Assembly (NCBI RefSeq): GCF_021018895.1
Contig: NC_079376.1
Location: forward strand, 9,927,001 to 9,991,000
Source of the DNA: Seriola aureovittata
Taxonomy: Eukaryota > Chordata > Actinopteri > Carangiformes > Carangidae
Reading direction: 5' to 3'
Length of the DNA: 64,000 nucleotides
Shown here: piece after piece, positions 37,320-49,563 of the stretch
How positions within the stretch are numbered: the first letter of the stretch is position 1
How the letters are laid out: each line of letters opens with the position of its first letter
Notes under the pieces: generated by a model
What the model was told of the DNA's origin: nothing
Database searches by the model: none
Seen by the model: only the letters and a program-made list of their open reading frames with translations
Translations under genes and position numbers: made by a program

Positions 37320-40300
37320 GAAAGCACAGTCATTACGACACACACTTGAATATAACTTGGCCCCGAAAGGGTGTGTCATCTTTTTGACAAAACACAAGAA
37401 TAGACTTCATCCATTTATTTTTCATGCACACAAACTGATTGAACACACTAATCTCTTTCATTTATCTCCCCGTGATTCAGCTTCTTTAACACTTGGAAAT
37501 CATTACTGACAAACTGACGTCATTCCAAGATGTGCATTTTTGTTTCTTTGTGTTGTTGTGTAGTTTGTACACAATTGTGCACCCTAAGGGTGACAGTGTT
37601 GGACCAGGAACCCCTAAGGAGGTGCACCCTTTGCCAGTATGACCACAAGTTGCATATAAACATGGAATATGAGTCTAATGAGTTTGAAGCACAGAAATTT
37701 GTTGCACCCAGCAGAAGAAAGTTCTAACTTTGTCCCCAAGTCTTCAACCTTAAGCAACAAATGCAGCCTGTTGGAAAAGTGTCAATACATTTCATTTTAC
37801 TGTTTCTATCCAGCCTCCATCCCAGTGACTCAGTCTGGAGCCTTGAGACACACTTGCCTGACCCTCGGCCACAGAGGCTTTGATTCTGTGATTTTTTTCT
37901 TTGATGTGAAGGAGAGACAAATATAAATGTCAACAACAGTAGTAAACCTTTATGCTAACAAGCGAATGCAATGCCTTTCAACATTAGCCAAACAATGTTA
38001 CACATGAAGAATATTTCTGTTTAGTTTTTTTTCTGAACAAAAACTGAGGGCATTATCCCTTTAACAATGTTTTGGAAGTATGAAGAAAGACATAACAAAC
38101 TTGCTATATTTAGTTTGTTTTTCTCCCTCCATGATATATACCATAGTTTGTCTCTTGAAATAGATATGCACTAAATAAAACGAGCGAATTGCCACTTTTA
38201 TATACTTCACACTAAAACTGAATTTCCATTCATGTTTAGTTTTCAGTAACTAAACAGTTACAGTGACAAGTGTTAAGAATAAAATGTCTTTTATTACAAC
38301 TGTTACAGCTGAACACCTTTCAGGACATCCTTAGTTTCCAAGTAAAAATAAATGTACAGAGGTTTACAGCCATATGAGGCTTGTATCATGATACTTAAAC
38401 AAGTTGCGGGCATGTATAGCTATTTTGTTACACGCAGATTATGAATCCAGATCATAGTCTAAAAATCTCTTGATGATGTCATTTACTAGACAAGAGGTCT
38501 CACTCAAAATGATCACACTCACTCAAACTAATTTCCATGCTTCTATAGTAAGGATGAGGTATGGAGAGAATTTTCTGTGCTCATATCTTTATATTGATAT
38601 CCAGATGAAATCAGTGGTACTAGATGTATTTTTTCTTAAAAAAAAATAAGACATATTTTTCTTAGCAATTTTCAGGCTCTTGTGGGTACAAACCTAGATC
38701 TCATCTCGGGAAAATGGGATTCAAACTTGTGGCCAAATAGCAGTTATGTGTCTAGCTTATTAGCTTCTCTACTTTAGTGAAGCTAAGGCAAATTTTTATT
38801 CCATATAATTGGCCTAAGGTGAAAATAGATCCTTTTTTATTTTGTGGCTTTTGTGATACACTGCACACAAAAGGTAATTGTATCTTGTTCGCCTTTTTTG
38901 TGAATTGGTGACTAATTCACACTTCCCCCTTTTGAGTCATTGATATGTCAACTTGTTTTTATTTGTGTTAAAAATGGGCTTCTTTAGTCTTAAAAACCTA
39001 TGTGTTTTACAGTCACTAAACCCGTGTGACTGCCTAATTGACACTACTTGCAAATTTAAATATGGACAACTAGATACAGCAAATACCATTTTTGTTTTTC
39101 TGTCTTATGTTCTAACATGGTCCTTTAAAAACACACCCAGTAGTAATTTTGAAGAAATTAGAAAGCTTGCTCACTCTGAATGGTGTCATTTTAATACTTA
39201 ATGGATGTTGGAACAAGAAGACCTTGCAGGGAGTGCCAACACACATCCAAGAAACTGCTTTGTGGTCTTTACCGAGTAGAAAACCACTTATGATTGTTTA
39301 TGGATGTCTCGTGAAATCGTTTATAAGGCAATGGCAATGGATGAAGAAATGGAACCACCCTCAAATTAATGCTTATGGAGATACATGTGACAGATTTGAT
39401 TACTGTCAGTGTCAAATTTGCTTGTTGTAATAGTTATCAAAGAGCTTATTTTAGTATGCTATGGTGCAAGCTGCTGCTTTTCTGTTACACGCAATCAAGG
39501 GCTGTTTGGAATTCAATTTATTAGTATTAAATGTCTGTGTTATATGTGCAAAGGCCTACTGACTGAAACCAGGCTGCCTTTCAGATGACCAGATAGGTAA
39601 TCGGGAAGTAGTGCGGAAGCAGGGACAAGTGAGTGATACGAAAGTGTTTCTACATTTGACCTGGTGGATCTTGCACATTCATCAGCTATGAATTGCACAG
39701 AAATGATGTAGAATCCAGCCCATCGTTGATTTTATGTATTTCTTTTTTTTTTTTTTTGCATGTGTTACATTGCAGCAAGAGTGAAGCAACTTTAACATGT
39801 TACTGGCACAGCAGGAATGCTATTTACCTTGGAAACCTTTGAAATGCAATGCAAAATACAAAAACTGTTCCATTGTTGCCTCTGCATCTTTAAATAACAC
39901 TGTGGATTCAGACACAGTAGATACGTATTGTAGGAGTGTGGAAGGACCCTCGTAACAATAACAACAATGTTCCTGCCAGTGTTTGTGATTTGGCTGCGAG
40001 TTTCCAAAAATGTATGTGAACTTTGCACATTTTCCATGAGAGCAATTCTTGATTCATGCACAAATTTTTTAACTGTGTTCACTTTGCATGCTTAAAAAAA
40101 AGCAACTAAACTGGAGACAATTTAAGCGAATTTTGTCAGTTTTGTCATTGTAGTTTTGACTACATGAGCATTCAATGCACAGCATTTTGAAAGATGACAG
40201 TATATTTATTTATTTTTGTTAAAGGCACCACAAACATCAGGGAAATGTCTACTGTACCTTTTTTTGTAGATTCAACACTCCAGTCTGAAGCCATCATTAA

Positions 40301-40615
40301 GTCAAAAGATCAAGTGCTGTCACAGGCGTGTTGTCAGTCTTTAAAATGTTCAGAAGTTGATAAAGAAGGGCCTATAGCCATATGTAACCAGACAGAAATG
40401 CGCATTGAAACTTATTGTGCGTGTTTTGGATGAAATGTGTTAAATTTGTCTCAGATACCACTGTTGCTCTAACTTTGAATGGATGTCTGGCAAAGTGGGT
40501 TTTTTTTTGTCTGTCCCTAGAGCTGTGCAATAACCCATGCCTGTAATGGATTCTAACTGCCATCCAAAGCACTGTATTTATTTCCTTTTATTAAAGCATT
40601 TCTTTTTTGGATACA
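37320..40615 (+). other. ddhd1: ddhd1 3' UTR (extent uncertain) with poly(A) signal candidates
   Basis: AT-rich non-coding sequence after the ddhd1 stop. Canonical AATAAA hexamers occur at about 38174 and 38278; an ATTAAA at 40590 is followed by a T-rich/GT stretch and would give a 3.3 kb UTR. Long 3' UTRs are usual for DDHD1. The ORFs inside (for example 38953-39430) show no family resemblance and are treated as chance. Confidence 0.45.
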
Positions 40616-40829
40616 GTGACTTCTTCTTCTTACTCTCATAATAATAGTTGGGGAAAAATACAGAATATTGTCACGTTGGAGGAGGTTGAAAATCATCAGA
40701 GGAAGATGGTCCCACTGCTTGTTTCCAGACTGATTTTAGAGGACAATTGAACTATTTGTTCATCTGAAACTCTTGAACACTCAGATTCTTTCCAGTGCAC
40801 CCCCTCATGTGAATAACAAAGCTGACTTA

Positions 40830-41180
40830 CAGATCATAAATAGGCCTCATTGTAATCCACAAGCAGTCATGGCTTCCATATGAGTTACTAGGGTTTTTAA
40901 TGCAGTTTAGCAACATCTGCAAAGGCAAGGCTCACAGATGGGACCAGTTACCACAGGGCTGATTCTCATAAATAATGGATTAGGCCCTGCTGTTCTGTGT
41001 TTGGCCAGAAGAGGTCAGTCATCTATTGGTAAAACTGGAACAAAGAGCCCTATTGACCATCTGTTGCCCAGTGCCCTCTCTCTTATCCTGTTTCCATTTA
41101 TTGCCCTCAACTAATTGAGCTGTTTTGACAGTTGTTAATGCTCTAATTTGTAATTATGTGGCTTGATCAATTATGTTTTC
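40830..41180. promoter_or_regulatory. candidate conserved regulatory block between ddhd1 and fermt2
   Basis: A dense run of homeodomain-type cores (CAACTAATTGAGC, TCTAATTTGTAATTATG, GATCAATTATG) in complex repeat-free sequence just after the last poly(A) candidate of ddhd1. Inferred from composition only. Confidence 0.3.
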
Positions 41181-41304
41181 AGGTTGGTAAATTATGATAT
41201 TAAATTGGAATAAGATGCATAAAAAGTTGGTTCCAATATCGCACAAACTATGAGCCAAATGCTTTCCAATGGTGACTCATGCAGACAGTGTAGACCTCTT
41301 AAAC

Positions 41305-41334
41305 CCCCCCCCCCCACACACACACACACACACA
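41305..41334. repeat. poly-C followed by (AC)n
   Basis: A C-run of about 11 followed by about 9 AC units in the ddhd1-fermt2 spacer; same compound design as 6919-6950. Confidence 0.93.
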
Positions 41335-43139
41335 CCCTCCACCTATCTGCCTCCCCTCCCTCCCCCTTCACCTCCTCCCTCCTCATCCACATCAGCAGCA
41401 GCCCAAAGCCAGCTCTGCATCTGACTGTACTGCTACGCATCTGACTGACTCAAATGTTTACTCTGCAATTAAAACACAGCCTATAAAAGGCAATGGGTCT
41501 GCTGCCAGACACTGACGAGGGGGTCAGAGCTGTGGGGAGAGAGGTTATAAATCGCTTTGATGCCGACCGTAGTCTGAAAGCCCAGATTCCTGAGCTGGAG
41601 GACTGGAGCTGAGCGAGTTCACCGGGGGACCGAGCCAGAAACACTGATGATTCATGTGTCTTTACTGCAGACCACTTGGAGAGTGTGTGTGTGCTGGAGT
41701 GTGCATTGTGCTGCTGCTGCTATGGAAAGAAAGGAGACAGCAGCCCCCCCCCCCCCCCCAAACTTGTCATCTGTGTGTTCATTTGACTGAATGCAATGCA
41801 TGTACATGAAATGCTATATTTCATCTAAAGCAGTGATGATGTGAGAAACAGCTTGCAGACAATCTCATCTTCAGTTTCGTGTGATCCCCATGCATGTGGT
41901 CCTCACAGACACTGATGATTTGTCAGCATAGATTATTTTCTTACAAGGCTATCCTGGGATGTCTGAAGTCTATTAGTAAATCAAAGTAAACTGTTATTGA
42001 GTTTCTGTAATTTTATGAGTTTCTGATACATTATAATGACTGACCATGTGTGAGTTAAATATAGTTTGTACATGCAGGAGAAAATTAAAATGTGGATTTC
42101 ATATTAAGTTAAGTTTCCACCAAAGTGAAGCATCAAAATATTTTTATTAATTTACTGTACTTGCATAAAAGCCGAAAGCACAGATACTTTATTATTTCTA
42201 TCTTGTGAGAAATTATATTTTTATTTCATTATATTGTATGACAGCATTAAGTGTTGTACTTTTTCTGCAGCTTTACGTACTTGTTGTGCTCCGCAGTGTA
42301 ATTTTATATTAGATAAAAAGATGAAATATAATTGATTTCTTCATTTTAAATTAACCCCAAAGAGGATTGAAGTAGTTTGACATACTGCACCTCCACCTGG
42401 GCCAGCAACAACATTGCAGTAAAATTCAGCTTTAATATATGTGATGTGTCAGGAATAAAAGTAAGCCCCAGTTTTCCACCAGGGGGATTTTGGAGAAACT
42501 ATTTTCTTTCAGTTATTAAAACGTGTAAAAGTGACAAAAACGAAATTTTTTGTTATTTTGTGCTGTTACACTTGAGACTAAAGACCCAAAGGTCCTTGAA
42601 TGCTGCTTCAAGGCTCAGTGGTTTTATTGCCATAAAAGGCAGCTTGAGATTTTAAGGTCATGTCCATTATCCCTGTCATAAACTGTTGAGTTCTTTACTG
42701 TGGAATCTGTGATAAAACACATATACAAATGCACGCCTGCCTTAATCTGTTCATATTTACATGTAGCTGAGAGTAATTATTATTTCCATTGTTATTTTAC
42801 AAAGACTAGCATCACATTAATACCTACATTGTTGTTTTTCTTCTCCTTAGTAAATTACAGCAATAGAAAATTAGCCAATTAGTTTTTAAAACCATGTCAG
42901 AGGTAAGTATTGTACTTTGTATGACTTATTACTGCATCTGTTCTCGCTAGTTATGCTCCAGAATGAGTTGTAATATTAGATCAAATGATAAAATTATGTG
43001 ATTGTGTTGTTTAAACTATATGTGAAGTAGTTAAGAATATAAATAGAAAGTAAAAATAAGTAGAAACAGAAAATAATATCTCTACAAATGTCCCTCTGAT
43101 GCATAAAACAGGTCAAAAGGGAGAATTAACCTTCAATTC

Positions 43140-43265
<126 letters not shown>

Positions 43266-43289
43266 ACAGGGGGGACTAGTGGGCGACCA

Positions 43290-43559
43290 GTGAGGCTCCC
43301 AGTATGAAAGGAAAAGTAGGACTGGAGAAGTGACGTTATCTGCTGCTGGAAAAGAGGGAGGGAGAAAGAGGGACGGCTGGACTCCATTAAGCCGAAGCCT
43401 GCGGGAAAACTGTTTGGGATACTTCACTTCTTCAGCGAGTTCTTCGGGGATTTCTCTCTGTTTTTATCACCTAAAAAGACTTTATACATGATTTAAAGAG
43501 GGGGAACTTGTTCTGTACCGCGTAGTCGACTGCTTTAGTGTTTTTTCGTCTTTGTGAAG
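43290..43559 (+). other. fermt2: probable fermt2 non-coding first exon and core promoter
   Basis: A stretch ending at the strong donor AAG|GTGAGT (43560). It lies 1.85 kb upstream of the exon whose acceptor abuts the ATG, so a non-coding 5' exon is required somewhere upstream and this is the best candidate. A half-CRE (TGACGT) occurs near 43332. The 5' boundary cannot be placed from sequence alone. A 117-bp (TG)n array ends about 30 bp upstream. Confidence 0.55.
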
Positions 43560-45411
43560 GTGAGTACACAGATTTAAATGTTCGTCCTCAAAGCCCTGCT
43601 CGGTCGCCGCTATGAAATATGAAAACGGTTTTATTGTGTGTCGTACCGCTTCTGCTACACTTAACATACGCTTCCGTTAACAACTTTTCGCACATTTTTA
43701 GCGGCTTGTTTGCTTTTAGACACTTTTTTAGTAAAGGTAATGACCGACTGAGTATGTGCATGCAGCCGGGGAGTTGTTGTACGGACTCTGCTTACATAAT
43801 TAACCCCTCAGTCTATTTGTAAGAGTGCCTTTACCGTTACTTTTAACAGGTGAACCGCCACATTTGCGGAGGTAATAAGTGGCAAAGGTCCTTGTTGAAC
43901 TTGTAGCCGCGGGTCTATAGCCTTTGTTCTGTCGTGTTTATTGATTAGACGGCTGTTTTGATCGTTAGGCTACTGTCTACTGGACGCCCTCAGATCAAAT
44001 AATGACAGATAGACTGTGGTATAACTTTTTTCTTTTTTTTTTGTTATACCATCGACTTCACACGACAGAGTCCGTCTTATTTCCTGAAACGACAAGGAGA
44101 GAGGCACAGTGATGGGAAAACAGTAGCCTGTATATATTTTCAGATTTTGTTCTTCTTCATCCCTTCCTAAATCATCCTTGAGGGTCATCATTGAGCTAAG
44201 TTACCTTAGCTGTTACCTCTCTAGTATTGTCATAACAGTGTGCCAGTGCTGGAAGAAGTAGGTTACCATTTACTTTTCTACCTTTACACAATGAAAATGA
44301 CATGATAAGCATAGGTTCTGTATTAAAAATGGCACTGAATCAGCAGCAGAGTATAAGTATTAGAAGGAAAAATTCTCTGAATGAAGGATAAACCTTGTCA
44401 GGAATGGACGATATCAATAAAACACTCAAATTGTATAAGATAATATTAGTATATAACAATTTATCAATGGAAGATCAATTGAAAATGGTTTATGGATGCA
44501 GTTACCAGATGGAAATGTCTGTTTGCAGTGAACTGAATGCCTGACACATCACGAAACTTAATTACACTGATTTCATAGTAATTTCCAATATTGCCTCCAA
44601 TGACTTGCACTCTTACAGTGACCAACTACACTTGGTAATATTAAAAGGCCACTCCAGAGATTTAATGTTATACTTCCATTAAGTTAAGTGACTTGGAAGA
44701 GACAGGTTTTAAAAAATAATTCAGAAACATTTTGTGCCTGCTTCATGCCTATGACATTAGGCTCTCTCATATAAATCTGTAGTCCAAGCCGAGATGACAT
44801 CACTAACACCATCAGAGTTACTTTGTCAGACTTTGGAAAGCTCCTCCACAGCAACAGAAGATATTACAAAAGGTTTTCTCAGGTTGAGTAGTATCAACCA
44901 TTATTAGTGAACTCACTGTAGTGCCCCACACAGCCATATGGGCTTCAATTAGTATGGCATGATGGTATGGAAAATCTCTGATGGAAGACAAATCTATTTC
45001 TGTTGTAATATTATCAGCCATAGACCTTCTCATAGTGTTTGAAAATATTGATGCTTTTATGTATGAGCACTATTTTAATGGCATAGCACACGTGTGTGGT
45101 GCCCAGTCCACTTCATACCATTTGTTTTATTACTCTAAAGCAGTGCCTCACTTTATGAAGTAATGTAATTTTTTAATGTACTCTTAATCAGCAATGTAAC
45201 CCCTCAGTCTGTCATATACTGTTAAGGCAGTAGAGTGTAAACATACAATTTCCCACAAATGTACTGGTGTAGAGGGATACATGCCATGTATGCAAAGAAG
45301 GCCTGGCATACATGGGCTTTGTACCACATTTATGCCTTTCCAGAGGGTCAAAAGGTTTGTGACAGAAGTTTAACTGGACCTTCTCCCTCCTGACTGTGGG
45401 TCTGTTGGCAG
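43560..45411 (+). other. fermt2: fermt2 intron 1 (5' UTR intron)
   Basis: 1852 bp between the presumed first-exon donor GTGAGT and the acceptor before the ATG exon. The first ~300 bp are CpG-richer than the rest, as expected near a promoter. No repeat or coding sequence recognised. Confidence 0.6.
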
Positions 45412-45569
45412 GATGGCGCTGGACGGGATCCGGATGCCCGATGGCTGCTACGCCGACGGGACATGGGAACTGAAGATGCATGTCACTGACCTCCACAGGG
45501 ACGTGTCGCTGAGGGTCACTGGGGAAATCCACATCGGCGGAGTCATGCTCAAACTTGTGGAGAAACTAG
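45412..45569 (+). CDS. fermt2: fermt2 exon 2 (start codon, residues 1-52)
   Basis: Acceptor TCTGTTGGCAG directly before G-ATG, so the start codon lies one base into the exon and the upstream exon is purely 5' UTR. Donor GTATGC after one base of codon 53. It encodes the first half of the F0 domain. The nearby ATG at residue 8 is a less likely start because the residues before it are conserved. Confidence 0.96.
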
Positions 45570-48182
45570 GTATGCATGCATGCTGCTGTCACACAGGAGC
45601 CAGAGTAGTTTTTGGCGGCTTTTCAAATCTGCTTGTTTTTAGAAAACAGGCTTGAATATGGATGACCATGAGTCTAGAGATTTAATGTGCATTGCATTAG
45701 TAATACAGTAGAAATGGTGCTGGTTGGCAGTAATTATAGCTCGTTCCTTTGACCTCCAAGCCAGCACCATTTCTGCCATAGCAAAATTTCTGTGTGTGTT
45801 AATGGCTGACTTGTGTTATCTGTTCATATACCTTGGGCAATAAATATCTCCTTTTTTTTTTTTTTCTTTTTTTTTTTTAAGAGTTACCATTTTTAGAAGT
45901 TAGATTCCACGAAGCAAACAGCAAAAGCACAAACTGTTTCTGAATACTTGCCAATTTTAAGAACAGACATTTTCCAGTTTTTCATGGCTGGGAACTCAAA
46001 AGAATGCAATTTGCCAAAGACACTGAGAGAGAATGTATGAAATCAGAGATTGGGGATCCGTTTAAGGACAATCTATGTTATTGACTTTGAAGAAGAAAAG
46101 GAAGCTGTTTGTTTGCTACTTTTTAAACTGCATTAATGAGTATGAACGTTGAATATTGTTGTCTTTGATATTTGTTGCTTGGAACCAGCTGAAACAGAGG
46201 TAAATGTTCCTCTTTGTTGGCTAGCTAGTTAGTTTGTTAGCAGTGTATATGGGTCAGTTACCCAAGGTATAAAGAAACCATAGACGGTGCCCTCCCCCCT
46301 CTGTATCATGCACCGTTCTGTAACTGCAGTTATGCACTTGACAAGTTTGGGGCAAGTAAGCATAAGAGTCCTCTGTTCCAGTCACTTGAACACTGTCCTG
46401 TTTCATGCAGGCTGGAGAAAGGTCAGCAGTGGTGGCAGTGCGATTTGGGAGTGACAGTGTGTTGTGTGTCAATGGTGCTTGAATGCTCAGCATTCCTGCA
46501 GCGCTCCAAGGTTTTATTCCCTGCCCATGGTCCCGTTTTTAGCTCTCCTGTGAGAGCTCCACATAATTGAGGTCTTTGTTCTCTGTGGTCGTCTGTGCTG
46601 AGCAGCATCTATGCTGCGTGAGTGCAGTGTTGCAGCCGCGAGTGGGACGACATGAATTCATTGGTCCTTCCGCCCCAACTCCACTCAAGACCTGGCCTTA
46701 TCCATTGTTTGAGTTGTGTTCACGCTTTTTGTTAAGGTCTGGTTGAAGGGTATGACTTTACTTAACATGACACCTTCACTGTGGTGTAGTGTGGATAAAG
46801 TCTTTGTTGCTTTGGTTGGCCTGTCATAACAGTCGGACTAATGAGGGATAACGGTGTAGTAACTTTGTAAAGGCTTTTTATTGTAAAAATAAAAATATTG
46901 AAATTGAAATAGCATTAACTGTATTCAAGTTATATCATGTCATACTTGGGATATGCAACCCTCTTTATTGTGTTCCTTTTGTTTTCACCATTCCTAATTT
47001 CTAGTTTTCCTTTTCTTAAGGATGCAGATATTTTGCTGATTACTTTTTTTTCAACTTATCATTATTCAGGGGGCTTGAATTCCTCAGATCCTCCGCTTGG
47101 CAATAATTTTGATTTGTTGACCAGTTTTTGTTGTTGGCTGTTTTTGTGCCAGAGTACTGCAGTTGATTTAGCGTACAAAGGTAATAGAGCCCCATACTCA
47201 GAAGAATAACTCTTGCAGTGACATTAAACTGCTCTCTGGATGTTTGAAAGTGTGTCTGTACTAGGGATCGACCGATTATCGGCCGGGCCGATTATCGCCG
47301 CCGATATTCAGCATTTTGACGCATATCGGCATCGGCCTTTTTTAAAATTCGACAGCCGATAGGAGATCAATTTAAAACTGGGTTATTTTGGCTCTGATGC
47401 AGCCGCGTCTCTCTGTCTGCTGTCACTACTCTGTTGCCAGCATTGTCCCACCCACAGCACCATCTGATTGGTTACAAGCAGAGCCACGGTAACAGCCAAT
47501 CAGCAGTGTAAGCGGTGCATGAACAGTCCTTACACACACGGTGGAGAAGGTCCGGAGAGCAAATACTTGTTTTGAAGGTAAGTTAAGGCAGCAGAGTTTC
47601 CCGAAATTGTAATAAAAATCCCAGTCCTCTACAACTCACAACTACTAGTAAGATTACTGTGAGCCCATTAACGTTATATAAACATAAGCGGCAGCTCTGC
47701 TCGCTCGCAGTCCCTCCAGACGTGCCTGTTAATCACTTGAAACAAGGTTGCTGATAATATCGATATGTCCGGTTTTATTGCAGGGAAGCCCGTCGAGGTG
47801 AAGGCTGGTTAGCTTTTAGCGTAACGTTAACCCATCGGTCCGCGGCTCTAGATGCTCAGCAGACTGTAGCAATGGGGAGAAAGTCTGTTATGGTAGAGAA
47901 TAGTGTGTGTTTGTGTGGAAGTCACATGAGAAACTCTACAACTCACGACTACTAACGTTACTGTGAGGCCCAATACGTTGGCGGCAGCTGTCTGTTCCTA
48001 CGATAAACACTGATTATTAAAGTGAAGATGCTTTAGGCTATTTAGTGTTTAATCCCTTGAAACAAGGTTACTGATAACATTGATACTGAAATAGTTATAA
48101 AAGTAAGAAGTGTGTGTGAGAAAGAGAGACACAGAGAGAGAGAGAGATTGCAGGGAAGCACGTTGAGGGGATGGCTAGTGAA

Positions 48183-48229
<47 letters not shown>

Positions 48230-49516
48230 TGTAAGCCACATGAGAAGCTGCAGAAACTGACAGCAAGTACCGTCTGTCTGAGAGAAAACTGTAGGGCAAT
48301 AATGGCTGTTTAACTACCAAGTACTTTACCTTTTTCTGTGTTGATTGAGAGATCCCAAGCAGCAGAAAATGACATATTGTTAGATGAAGTGTGTCCTGAA
48401 GCTGTATTTGATAGTTTCTTGTAGAGAGGAGCAGGATATTGCTGTTCAAGACTTAAGACATAATGTAACTGCATCATAAAGCCTACATGAACTGCATTCT
48501 TCAAACTGCAAACTTCAGGGAACTATTTATTTATTTATTTATTTAAATTTTCAGTTAACTTTATAAGAGATGCTGCTGACCCTGGGAACTCCTTGCACTT
48601 TTTGTTTTTGTTTGAACTTAAAACAAAGATAAGTGAAAGATTAACATTTCAGTTATATTGAAATTTTGGAAAACTTTATTTACTGTGGAAAACTTTAGTG
48701 AGCTATTTATTTGTTTAAGTTTTCATTTAACTTTATAAGACATGCTGCTGAGCCTGGGAGCTCCCTGCATTTTTTGTTAGAATTTTAAAACAAAGATATC
48801 TATTGTCTAAGAAAAAAAAAACTTTAACATGTTGCAAATCTGAAAAGCTGTTAAATAAACATATGATTAAAGGCATTTGAACAAAGTTAAGTGGAATTTT
48901 TCCATTATTCAAAATTTTCACGCCAATATTTTCCCTTTTATTGCAAATAAATATCGGCTCCAAATATCGGTTATCGGCCTCCTTGACTACTAATAATCGG
49001 TATCGGTATCGGCCCTGAAAAAACCATATCGGTCGATCTCTAGTCTGTACCACTTGAACGGTTTCACAAAGTGAGTATTGGGACATTTCATTTGACTGCC
49101 ATCTCCTTCCTACCTTGAGTCAACAGGTTGTTTTTGCATTGTAATCATTAACCCACCCACAACATGGGTTTTCCACATGGCCTCACACTGCAGGAGACTG
49201 TAGCAATGGGGAGAAAGTCTGTTATGGTAGAGAATAGTGTGTGTTTGTGTGGAAGTCACATGAGAAACTCTACAACTCACGACTACTAACGTTACTGTGA
49301 GGCCCAATACGTTGGCGGCAGCTGTCTGTTCCTACGATAAACACTGATTATTAAAGTGAAGATGCTTTAGGCTATTTAGTGTTTAATCCCTTGAAACAAG
49401 GTTACTGATAACATTGATACTGAAATAGTTATAAAAGTAAGAAGTGTGTGTGAGAAAGAGAGACACAGAGAGAGAGAGAGATTGCAGGGAAGCACGTTGA
49501 GGGGATGGCTAGTGAA

Positions 49517-49563
<47 letters not shown>

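Noticed and set aside
38953..39430. ORFs after the ddhd1 stop as a possible extra gene
   Set aside because: They lack family resemblance, are AT-rich like their surroundings, and fall within the likely 3' UTR.
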